NCBI GenBank assembly: GCA_029233985.1
Contig: JARGOK010000001.1
Span: 805,096 to 869,095, forward strand
From: Candidatus Altimarinota bacterium
Lineage (GTDB): Bacteria; Patescibacteriota; Gracilibacteria; JAUYGZ01
DNA length: 64,000 nt
Direction: 5' to 3'
Shown: positions 50,615 through 57,729 of the stretch, in pieces
How the letters are laid out: every line of letters starts with the position of its first letter
Position numbering within the stretch: position 1 is the first letter of the stretch
Made by a program: the position numbers and the translations under genes
Notes under the pieces: generated by a model
The model's input: only the letters and a program-made list of their open reading frames with translations
What the model was told of the DNA's origin: nothing
The model's database searches: none

Positions 50615-50778
50615 GGTGGACATGACTTACTTGCTAGCTCCCATAAGTAGAAAAGCAGCCTGCCTCTTCGTTCCTTGCTCTCACTAAAGAACTCGAGACA
50701 AGTAAATGAGATCTTCCGTGAATTGATAATCTGAAAATTTCATAAGTTCCATTTTAAAACTTACTCCTAACTAATCCT

Positions 50779-51780
50779 ATGAAACATTTTGCCCGATTCT
50801 TATCTTTTGCTTTCTCTTTGGTGATCTTCACGGCTTTCGTGCCCATGAGTCTTGCTCAAGGAGGGATCAGTCTCACACCATTGATTTCGGATATGGAGTT
50901 GGAGCGAGGAATGAGTTACCAAAGGAACGTGAAGGTTCGGAGTGTTGATTCTCTTGGCTTGGAGCTGAACTTGGAGATATATGATGTTTTGGTAGACCCC
51001 AAAACACATGCCGTATCTTTTTTGCCAGATGAATCAAAGAAAAATACTCAAAAATCTTTAGCTTCATGGATTGAGCCTCTTGGAGAAGGGGAATTCTCTT
51101 TGGTGGCAGGGACTGAAAATATCGTGTCGTATCAGATTACGGTTCCAGAAGATGCTCCACTTGGGAATTATTACGCGAGTTTGAATTTTTATTATTCTGC
51201 AGCTGAAAAAGCTGAACTTGGAAATGTTCAGGTGAGACAAAGTATAGGAAGCTTGGTATTGGTGAATATTGTAGGCGATACTACGGAAGTGTCTTCTGGA
51301 TCTGAAGAGAGTGAAGATTATGAAATTTCTGATATTGTTTTGAGTCCAAATGGTAAAGAAACTACGGTGTGGGTTGATTTTACAAATAATACGCTTCGGT
51401 ATGTGCACTTGAAGCCTCAGTTGACTATTTCTGATGTGAAAGGGGAAGTGTATTATCAAAAGCAAGGGAAGTCGAAACGGGTCTTTCCTGGCGAATCCTT
51501 TTCATTTCGAGAAGCCTTCCCGAATAGTTATATGGAAGCTGTAGAAAACCTTGAGCTTGAATATGCACTTTGGGACAAGCAACAGGATGAAAAATATTAT
51601 TCACAACAGATTTCTTTGGGAGGCCTTGGTGGAGAGTTTAGCTTGTTTTGGTCGCAGATGGCATGGTGGGTCAAGGTTGTATTGGGGGTGATTACGTTGG
51701 TAGTGTTGGGTGTAGCTGTTTTGATTCGTAGGAGACGTGATGGGGCAGTGAGCAAAAAGAAAAGGATGAAAAAGAAGTAG
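50779..51780 (+). CDS. DUF916-type (WxL-interacting-protein-like) membrane-anchored surface protein
   Basis: The 333-residue protein has a signal peptide (about 1-26, cut after SLAQ), an extracellular domain with GISLTPLISDMELERGMSYQ, SWIEPLGEGEFSLVAGTEN and TVPEDAPLGNYYASLNFYY, then IGSLVLVNIVGD, a second beta domain, and a C-terminal membrane helix (about 293-315) with a basic RRRRDGAVSKKKRMKKK tail. The first domain matches the DUF916 family, which in Firmicutes forms part of WxL-interacting proteins that bind peptidoglycan and WxL proteins. It begins 164 bp after the giant gene and is followed by a strong terminator. A role in holding the giant protein is inferred. Confidence 0.82.
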   Translation: MKHFARFLSFAFSLVIFTAFVPMSLAQGGISLTPLISDMELERGMSYQRNVKVRSVDSLGLELNLEIYDVLVDPKTHAVSFLPDESKKNTQKSLASWIEPLGEGEFSLVAGTENIVSYQITVPEDAPLGNYYASLNFYYSAAEKAELGNVQVRQSIGSLVLVNIVGDTTEVSSGSEESEDYEISDIVLSPNGKETTVWVDFTNNTLRYVHLKPQLTISDVKGEVYYQKQGKSKRVFPGESFSFREAFPNSYMEAVENLELEYALWDKQQDEKYYSQQISLGGLGGEFSLFWSQMAWWVKVVLGVITLVVLGVAVLIRRRRDGAVSKKKRMKKK

Positions 51781-51790
51781 CTTTGCACAA

Positions 51791-51821
51791 AAAAAGCCTC
51801 ATTTTAAAATGAGGCTTTTTT
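51791..51821. terminator. Bidirectional intrinsic terminator
   Basis: A perfect 30-bp palindrome with 15-bp arms (AAAAAGCCTCATTTT and its complement) has an A tract on one side and a T tract on the other. It lies between the converging DUF916 gene (ending 51780) and the lipoprotein gene (ending 51844), so it can serve both. Confidence 0.92.
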
Positions 51822-51843
51822 GTTTGAATGTGCCAATGAGTAA

Positions 51844-52089
51844 TTATTTTACTTCGACATTGATTTGAGTATCTACAGCTGCTTCTGTTGTTCCTTCTTC
51901 TGATACTTCATCGGTTACTTCGACATTAATTTCTGATGAAGCTGAGTCAGAATCAGAAATTGATGGGTCTTTTACTTCAACGTTGATTTCTGATGCTGTA
52001 GAGGTTTCTTCTTCAGAAGACCACCAGCTGCAAGCTGAGAGCGAAGAGATCAACATGATTGCGAAGGTGATAGAAAGTGCTTTTTTCAT
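51844..52089 (-). CDS. Small acidic lipoprotein with INVEV repeats
   Basis: The 81-residue protein starts MKKALSITFAIMLISSLSAC, a signal peptide ending in a lipobox (LSAC), so Cys20 is probably lipidated. The mature part is acidic, rich in Ser and Glu, with three spaced copies of the strand INVEV(K/T); the last copy is the C-terminus. I recognise no family. It is convergent with the DUF916 gene and diverges from the exported 248-aa protein gene. Such a short, repetitive, surface lipoprotein could be a spacer or ligand for a beta-domain partner, but that is speculation. It has no Shine-Dalgarno sequence (TTTATTTTTCCT precedes ATG). Confidence 0.8.
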   Translation of the reverse strand: MKKALSITFAIMLISSLSACSWWSSEEETSTASEINVEVKDPSISDSDSASSEINVEVTDEVSEEGTTEAAVDTQINVEVK

Positions 52090-52324
52090 AGGAAAAATAA
52101 AAGATTATTCACAGATCACTTTTGCACTTTAGTGCTTCTTTGTAAAGGTGGCATCTCGTATTAGACGTCTTTTTGAGAGCTGTTGTCATCTTAGTATTCT
52201 TTTGTGTCATTGATGGAGTTTTTTGGAAAAAGGTATACTCTACGATTTGATTCCCTCCTGGCAACGAATACCAGTATGCAGGAACGAAATACTTTGGTAC
52301 AAATATTGTGATCAAGGTTTGTGC
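52090..52324. other. Divergent intergenic region, no gene seen
   Basis: This stretch separates the lipoprotein gene from the promoter of the exported protein. It contains a GCACTTTAGTGC palindrome and AT-rich sequence. I see no convincing coding frame. Confidence 0.5.
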
Positions 52325-52353
52325 TTGATATATTAGTCTGCTTGGTGTATACT
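52325..52353 (+). promoter_or_regulatory. Strong promoter of the exported 248-aa protein
   Basis: TTGATA (52325-52330), a 17-bp spacer and TATACT (52348-52353), with a TG two bases earlier in the spacer. The predicted start near 52360 gives an 80-nt leader ending in a long U-rich tract before the ATG at 52442. Confidence 0.7.
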
Positions 52354-52441
52354 AGTATGAAGGGTTTTTGGAGAGGGGAGATCTTTGATAATACCGATTT
52401 TTTTCTATTTTTCTATTTTTCTATTTTTTCATTTTTTTCTT

Positions 52442-53188
52442 ATGTATAAGAAATATATGTCTTTGGTAGCTGGGATTTCTATGCTCGCTATCGCTACAGT
52501 TGTTCCAGTAATGGCTCAAACGTCTGATACTGCGAACGTCAATGTAGATGTTCAAGATTTTTTCACCATTGATCTCGCAACTGATGCGGATGGTGTTGGA
52601 GCTGATGGGGGGAGTCCTTGTGCTGGATCTGCTGCTAATGCTGAAGATCTGACGCCTGCTATCTCAGGAATTGTCTCTATTACTTGTTCAGCTGAAGTTG
52701 ATCTTTTGGTTGATTCTAATTCAAATGGTGGATTTCAAGTAACGAACTATTTTGATGATAATGCTGGAGCACGTCTTGGTGTTCTTGTTATCTCTGGTGG
52801 TACTGAAACAGTAGCTGCTGATGTTATTGCAGATAGTGGAACAGTTATTCCTGATTCACAAGCTGCAAATCAAGATATCACTTCTAGTACTGCAACTGGT
52901 GTGAACATCACTGTTGTTGAGGCTAATACAACTGCTGCAATGTACGGTGCAGATGAAGTAACCCAGTGGGGTGCTCAAGCTGGTGGAGCTACCTTAGCGA
53001 GTAACGATACTCTCTATGGTGAGCCTATCGGAAATAGTATTGCTGCTGCAGGTCGAGTGATCTCAGATACTGATACTCTTCAGACTTCACAAATGTCTGT
53101 TAATGTACAGGTTGTTGTTGGAGCTGCAGATGATCAAAGAACTGGAGTTTACTCTGGAGTACTGATCTTTAGTGGTTCAGTATTGTAA
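52442..53188 (+). CDS. Exported beta-rich surface protein, resembles the giant protein's C-terminus
   Basis: The 248-residue protein has a signal peptide (MYKKYMSLVAG..., cut after VMAQ). The mature part is rich in Ala, Asp, Ser, Thr and Val with two Cys about 25 residues apart. It ends SVNVQVVVG...TGVYSGVLIFSGSVL, similar in pattern to the giant protein's QVEVNVEQEAGTYTGTIDIN end; both also have an NxxxGxQV/QM motif and an aromatic WG...Y segment upstream. This is the type of C-terminal domain seen in WxL and related non-covalently attached surface proteins, but the literal WxL motifs are absent. Its own promoter and terminator suggest a separately and perhaps highly expressed structural protein. 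Confidence 0.75.
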   Translation: MYKKYMSLVAGISMLAIATVVPVMAQTSDTANVNVDVQDFFTIDLATDADGVGADGGSPCAGSAANAEDLTPAISGIVSITCSAEVDLLVDSNSNGGFQVTNYFDDNAGARLGVLVISGGTETVAADVIADSGTVIPDSQAANQDITSSTATGVNITVVEANTTAAMYGADEVTQWGAQAGGATLASNDTLYGEPIGNSIAAAGRVISDTDTLQTSQMSVNVQVVVGAADDQRTGVYSGVLIFSGSVL

Positions 53189-53210
53189 TCATTTGATGAA
53201 TACATCTTTT

Positions 53211-53242
53211 AAAAGGAGTCCTATGTTTAGGACTCCTTTTTT
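53211..53242 (+). terminator. Intrinsic terminator after the exported protein gene
   Basis: A 13-bp perfect stem, AAAAGGAGTCCTA (53211-53223) with TAGGACTCCTTTT (53228-53240), a TGTT loop and a run of T. It ends the transcript of the 248-aa protein and shows that the next gene must start downstream, at 53280. Confidence 0.92.
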
Positions 53243-53279
53243 GATATCTTACTTTTGTTTTTTCTTTTTTTCTTTTTCT

Positions 53280-54221
53280 ATGAAAAGCTTCATTCATTTT
53301 TGTTTTGCCTTTTTGATCGCCTGTACTCTTTCTGGAGCAGGGGGTTTTGACTTGATTCCATCTGCTTTTGCATCAGAAACAGTTTCTCCTTCTAAAATTG
53401 CTTTCTCTGTGGATGAAGGGGAAGAGTTTTCTTTTGACCTTTCGTTTTTGACAGACGTTGCTGGAGACTTTTCTTTGCATGTAACGCCTTTCGTTTATGA
53501 CGAAAAAGGAGGAAAAGTTTTCACTCCCGAAGTTGATCATTTTCTTTCTTTTCCAACTCCTGTTTTTTCTGCTGAAGCTGGAGTTCAGCAATATGTTCCC
53601 ATTACAGTTGTTGTTCCTCGAGACTTGTCTCAGCTTGGGTATTATCAAACAATCTCTCTTAGAAGAGTGGTAGAGGGGGCTGCGAGAGCTACTTTTCAAT
53701 TAGATGTCCCGGTGTTTTTTGGGGTTAATGATGCTTTTGAACGAAAAGGAGAAATTCAGAATGTTTCTTTTGTAAACAATGACACTGGAGACTTGCGAGA
53801 TATAAAGATGATATTTGAAAATCAGTCTTTGCGTTATTTTGAAGCGAGTTTTCGATTAGAATTTGTAAATACAGATGGGGACATTGTTTCTACAATGGGC
53901 CCTTATGAGCGTTTGGTTTTTCCTGAGTTTCAGAGGTCACTTGCTCTGCAAAATGTTTATCAAAAAGATTTTTCTTTGGATGATAGAATGTCTGTTGTTC
54001 GATTGGTGGTGAGTGATGACTTGGGTGTTGATATTGATAGCCAGATAATACCTTTTCCACGTGATGTTCGTTTTGAGTACTTAGAAAGAAAAGACAGTCC
54101 TGTTCGCCAGGCTCGTTTTCGGAAATCATATAAGTTTTTGTATAACCCCATATTTCAGGGAATAGCCATCCTGATTGGTTTGACACTTGTTGGGTATTCT
54201 CTGTTTAATAAGAAGGATTAA
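53280..54221 (+). CDS. Divergent DUF916-like membrane-anchored surface protein
   Basis: The 313-residue protein starts MKSFIHFCFAFLIACTLSG with a signal peptide (cut near AFAS). The extracellular part shows SPSKIAFSVDEGEEFSFDLSF, VPITVVVPRDLSQLGYYQTI and a second beta domain, and a C-terminal membrane helix (about 288-305) ends in NKKD. The layout and the VVxPxDLxxxGYY motif match the DUF916 proteins on both sides, but divergence is greater and it lacks the SWI segment. The frame extends upstream to 53172, but that would cross a terminator, so the ATG at 53280 after a T-rich tract is chosen. The next gene follows after 13 nt. Confidence 0.78.
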   Translation: MKSFIHFCFAFLIACTLSGAGGFDLIPSAFASETVSPSKIAFSVDEGEEFSFDLSFLTDVAGDFSLHVTPFVYDEKGGKVFTPEVDHFLSFPTPVFSAEAGVQQYVPITVVVPRDLSQLGYYQTISLRRVVEGAARATFQLDVPVFFGVNDAFERKGEIQNVSFVNNDTGDLRDIKMIFENQSLRYFEASFRLEFVNTDGDIVSTMGPYERLVFPEFQRSLALQNVYQKDFSLDDRMSVVRLVVSDDLGVDIDSQIIPFPRDVRFEYLERKDSPVRQARFRKSYKFLYNPIFQGIAILIGLTLVGYSLFNKKD

Positions 54222-54234
54222 TTATTTCTCATTT

Positions 54235-55269
54235 ATGAAAATCTCTTCATTGTTTTCTCAGGCTTCCTTGGTGTCTTCTGTGCTGGTATTGTTTTTGTTT
54301 AGCATGGGGTTTTCATTTGTCCCTTCGGTTTCAGCTTTTACTTTAACTGTCTCTCCTGCAAAAAAAGTTTTTGAGGTGGAGAGAGGTGGGGTTATTGAAT
54401 ACGATATTAGTTTTACGAGTGGTGAGTCAACTGAGTATATGCTCAGAGCTCTGAGTTATGTTCACAAGAGCGATGGGTTTAGAGATTATATCAATCCATT
54501 AGAAATTGATGACCCAAATAAGACGATTGGGGAATGGATTACAACAAGTAAAACAGGAGCGGTAGTGGCTGGTAAACCGACAAAGTTTCCTATTCGGATC
54601 GTTGTTCCAGATGATGCTCCTTATGGAGATCACTTTGCTATGATTCATTTTGAGAAATCAAGAGACCAAACAGGATTTTCTGGGCAGATTGGTGTTTCTG
54701 GATCTATTGGTTCTATTATTGCCTTGAAAGTCTTGGGAGGTGAGACGTACAAAGAAGGTTCTTTGGCGAACTTTACTGTTGAGACAAGAGAGAGGGCAAA
54801 AAATACGGCTAATGTGAATTTTTCTTTTAGAAATTCTGGTACAGAGTTTTTTGACGTTTATGCTGAAGTTTTAGTTTTTGAAACGGAAGAAGATGTGACA
54901 CCAATAAAGAGTTTTTCTCGAGAATTTACTGTACTGCCAAATGTGTTGAGGAAAGTTGATATTCCGATTGGGGCATTGCCAGATGATTTTTCTGAAGGAC
55001 AGTATTTTGTTCAGTTGAAATTATACGAATATTATGATGGAAAGAAAATCAAAGAGTTTGCTGATACGACTAAGCCTTTTGATTACTTTATACCTCTAGG
55101 AGGAACAAATGAGAATAATGCTCCTCAGATTATTGAGAGGGAGGTTGTTGTTCAAAGTCCTCTTGTAGATATTGTGAGAGAACTTGGGATATATATTGGA
55201 GGCTTTATCTTGGTTCTTATTGTTATGATTAAAGTTCTTTTCTTTGGAGGAGACCGATCCAAGAAATAG
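54235..55269 (+). CDS. DUF916-type membrane-anchored surface protein
   Basis: The 344-residue protein has a signal peptide (about 1-37, cut after VSA), then FTLTVSPAKKVFEVERGG, GEWITTSKTGAVVAGKPTKF, RIVVPDDAPYGDHFAMIHF and SGSIGSIIALKVLGG, the core motifs of the DUF916 domain. A second Ig-like domain follows, then a membrane helix (about 313-335) and GGDRSKK. It is the third such protein in 5 kb and probably shares a transcript with the gene upstream (13-nt gap). The start at 54235 is used because the signal peptide begins there. Function is inferred from the family as anchoring other surface proteins to membrane or wall. Confidence 0.83.
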   Translation: MKISSLFSQASLVSSVLVLFLFSMGFSFVPSVSAFTLTVSPAKKVFEVERGGVIEYDISFTSGESTEYMLRALSYVHKSDGFRDYINPLEIDDPNKTIGEWITTSKTGAVVAGKPTKFPIRIVVPDDAPYGDHFAMIHFEKSRDQTGFSGQIGVSGSIGSIIALKVLGGETYKEGSLANFTVETRERAKNTANVNFSFRNSGTEFFDVYAEVLVFETEEDVTPIKSFSREFTVLPNVLRKVDIPIGALPDDFSEGQYFVQLKLYEYYDGKKIKEFADTTKPFDYFIPLGGTNENNAPQIIEREVVVQSPLVDIVRELGIYIGGFILVLIVMIKVLFFGGDRSKK

Positions 55270-55309
55270 ATCTGAGGTGTTTCCTTTCTGTTGAATAAGA
55301 TCTTTTATA

Positions 55310-57589
55310 GTGATTAAACGATATGTTACAAAACGATTAGGAGGTCTGTTGTTTGTTATGGCCCTGCTTATTTCTGCACTGTTTGTTTCAGATGTTCTTG
55401 CTCAACCAACATCTTCAAAAATCAATATTCAAATTAAAACAGCTGTCCCTGTTTTGTCATGGACGGCACTTTCTTCAGATTCGTTGCAGGTGACTTGGCA
55501 CTGGGATTTTGTTTCAATTGGGTATGTTCCCCCTCCAGTATCTGTGGTAGAGGTGGAGCTGTCTTCTGATGGGATAAACTATGGCGCTTTGCAGAGTTAT
55601 CTTCCTTCAGATTTTAATGGTACTTTTTCTGGCTTAGCTCCAGGAACCTACTTTGCTCGGGTCACTATTGTTGATGGAAATGACTTTGATTATGTTGTTG
55701 GTCCTCAGACATTGACAGTTGGAGGTGGTGGAAATCCACCTGGAGGAGGAGGACCAGGTCCAACCCCTACAACTAATGTTGTCTTGGAAGGTTTGGCTTA
55801 TCCAACACAACAATCGGGAGTTATCTTTACATTAGATGGGAATTTTGTTGCAAACCTTGATCCTGATGATGATGGAGTCTTTCAGTACCCATCGACGTCT
55901 TTGCCTTCAGGTGTGCACACTTTTTCCTTTACTGCTGAAGACCCAAATGGAGTACTTTCTGCTCCTTTAAGCTTTGACTATGATATTACAACCGGTGCTC
56001 AGCAAACTATTTCAAATTTGAATCTTGCACCTACGACGGTTATGTCTGCATCTACTGCTACTTTAGGAGAGGTAGTCGTCTTTAGTGGGTATGGATATAA
56101 GAGAGGGGCTGTTACCGTAAATGTTAATGGGCCGTCGTCTTCAGCCTACCTTGTTCAAACAGATAATCTCGGGAGCTGGACTTTGGATATTGATACGAGT
56201 GGTTTTTCAGCTGGTGACTACGATGTATTTGCTTATGCTGTAAATGAACAGGGGACTTTGGTGAGCCCAGATTCCCTAACTACAGTTCTGCAGATTCTCC
56301 CTGCTGCTGGCGCGCCTCCTGTATGTGGAAATGGAGTGGTTGAATTGCCTGAAGAATGTGACGATGGAGGGAGATTTCCTGGAGATGGATGTGATTTCTT
56401 TTGTCAGGTGGAGTTTGGAGCTTCAGGAGGAATATGTGGTGATGGAACAGTAGATGTTGGAGAGTTTTGCGATGATGGGAATACTGTAGCTGGAGATGGA
56501 TGTAGTGCTGCTTGTGTAGTGGAAGTAGTTGTTGCTGCTTGTGGCGATGGAAACCTCGATGGAAGCGAAGAGTGTGATGATGGAGATACATTGCCAGGAG
56601 ATGGATGTGATGAGAACTGTGTTTTAGAGTCAATTTGTGGGAATGGGGTTAGAGAGGGGATAGAGGCTTGTGATGATGGAAATACTCTGAGTGGTGATGG
56701 ATGTAATGGTGTGTGTGTTTTGGAGACGCTCTGTGGAAATGGATCTCTGAATCCAGGAGAAGCTTGTGACGATGGGAATACTACGAGTTTTGATGGGTGT
56801 AGTTTGTCCTGTGTTGTGGAATCCTTGCCAGTGACGGGTATAAGTGAAGTGGTTGCTGGTGATTCTGCTACTTTGCAGTACAATGTGGTGAGTGTTCCAA
56901 ATGGTCCAGTTGCCTCGGCTCAATTGTATTATTCTCTAGATGGAGCCACTATTCAGTTGTACTCAGAGGCCTTTGTTGGTGATACGTTATTGATGACAGG
57001 GTTGTCAGATGGAGAGTATAGAGTCCATTCGGTAGCAACTGATACTGCTGGATATGTTGAGGAGATTGTTTTAGGTGTACCTGATGCTATTTTTACAATA
57101 AATATGACCGATGATTTTGCTTTGAAGGCATGGCCAGAAAAGCGTCTACCAGCCACAGGGAATTGGGAACACGACGGGAAGCTTTCTCTCTATGAGACCG
57201 GTTCGACAAATCTGGTGAAAACTTGGGATGTAGTAATGAACGATGGAGGACAAAACCGACAGACTATTGATGATGTTGCTCTTGGTCCATACAAAGCTCT
57301 CTATAAAGGAATGGCTCATTTGAGCCGGCGATTGGATGTGGTTGATTTTACAAACCTCGATGATTTGATGGTTGATTTTACTGAGGGAGGAGCACAATAC
57401 TTACTCGGGGGAGATGCTCATGTTTCTCAAGATGACTATGTAAATGGTTTGGATATCTCTGCGCTTGTAACACAGCTTTATGGTCCAGACAGGATCGCTG
57501 ATCTGAATGCTGATGGAATGGTTAATTCTCTGGACATGAGTATGATGTTGGTTAATTTATATAGGAGTGGTGAGGGAGTTGAAGAGTAG
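55310..57589 (+). CDS. Secreted protein with FN3-like domains, five Cys-rich repeats and a C-terminal dockerin
   Basis: The 759-residue protein starts at GTG and has a signal peptide cut near VLAQ. Next are a fibronectin-III-like domain (about 45-135), a Gly/Pro linker, and two Ig-like domains. Five DUF4215 (myxobacterial-type) repeats follow, with pattern CGNGxxxxxEECDDGNxxxGDGCxxxC (about 339-505), likely disulfide-rich. The C-terminus has a short carboxypeptidase-regulatory-like segment ending in a dockerin: GGDAHVSQDDYVNGLDISAL and ADLNADGMVNSLDMS, two calcium-binding-type loops. Dockerins bind cohesin domains, and the next gene encodes a cohesin. It starts 40 nt after the third DUF916 gene. 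Confidence 0.85.
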   Translation: MIKRYVTKRLGGLLFVMALLISALFVSDVLAQPTSSKINIQIKTAVPVLSWTALSSDSLQVTWHWDFVSIGYVPPPVSVVEVELSSDGINYGALQSYLPSDFNGTFSGLAPGTYFARVTIVDGNDFDYVVGPQTLTVGGGGNPPGGGGPGPTPTTNVVLEGLAYPTQQSGVIFTLDGNFVANLDPDDDGVFQYPSTSLPSGVHTFSFTAEDPNGVLSAPLSFDYDITTGAQQTISNLNLAPTTVMSASTATLGEVVVFSGYGYKRGAVTVNVNGPSSSAYLVQTDNLGSWTLDIDTSGFSAGDYDVFAYAVNEQGTLVSPDSLTTVLQILPAAGAPPVCGNGVVELPEECDDGGRFPGDGCDFFCQVEFGASGGICGDGTVDVGEFCDDGNTVAGDGCSAACVVEVVVAACGDGNLDGSEECDDGDTLPGDGCDENCVLESICGNGVREGIEACDDGNTLSGDGCNGVCVLETLCGNGSLNPGEACDDGNTTSFDGCSLSCVVESLPVTGISEVVAGDSATLQYNVVSVPNGPVASAQLYYSLDGATIQLYSEAFVGDTLLMTGLSDGEYRVHSVATDTAGYVEEIVLGVPDAIFTINMTDDFALKAWPEKRLPATGNWEHDGKLSLYETGSTNLVKTWDVVMNDGGQNRQTIDDVALGPYKALYKGMAHLSRRLDVVDFTNLDDLMVDFTEGGAQYLLGGDAHVSQDDYVNGLDISALVTQLYGPDRIADLNADGMVNSLDMSMMLVNLYRSGEGVEE

Positions 57590-57729
57590 GAAGAAGATGA
57601 TCAATTGTCGTCCTTAACGTTTGATGTTGGGCATGTTATCGCGGGTTTATTTGTCTGCTTGTCTAGCTTCTTTTCTTTGTGTGGTTCGGCTCAGCATTTA
57701 TTCTGAGTTGGTTCGGGTAAAATTTTTTT

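Noticed and set aside
36716-49546. Long reverse-strand frames inside the giant gene (for example 36716-37522, 43867-44670, 48791-49546)
   Set aside because: They are Ser/Ile/Pro/Val-rich low-complexity shadows of the Thr/Asp/Gly-rich forward codons, with no domains and no starts or promoters of their own.
10562-50614. UGA read as glycine, as in Gracilibacteria
   Set aside because: No in-frame TGA occurs in 13,350 codons or in any other gene, and extending DUF1295 through its TGA TGA gives only about 35 residues without family features. The standard bacterial code fits.
50500-50614. LPXTG sorting signal or C-terminal membrane anchor on the giant protein
   Set aside because: The final residues are a beta-strand pattern ending NATVSP, with no LPXTG, hydrophobic helix or basic tail.
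53172-53279. Upstream extension of the second DUF916-like gene
   Set aside because: It overlaps the preceding stop codon and passes through a strong intrinsic terminator; the signal peptide starts at 53280.
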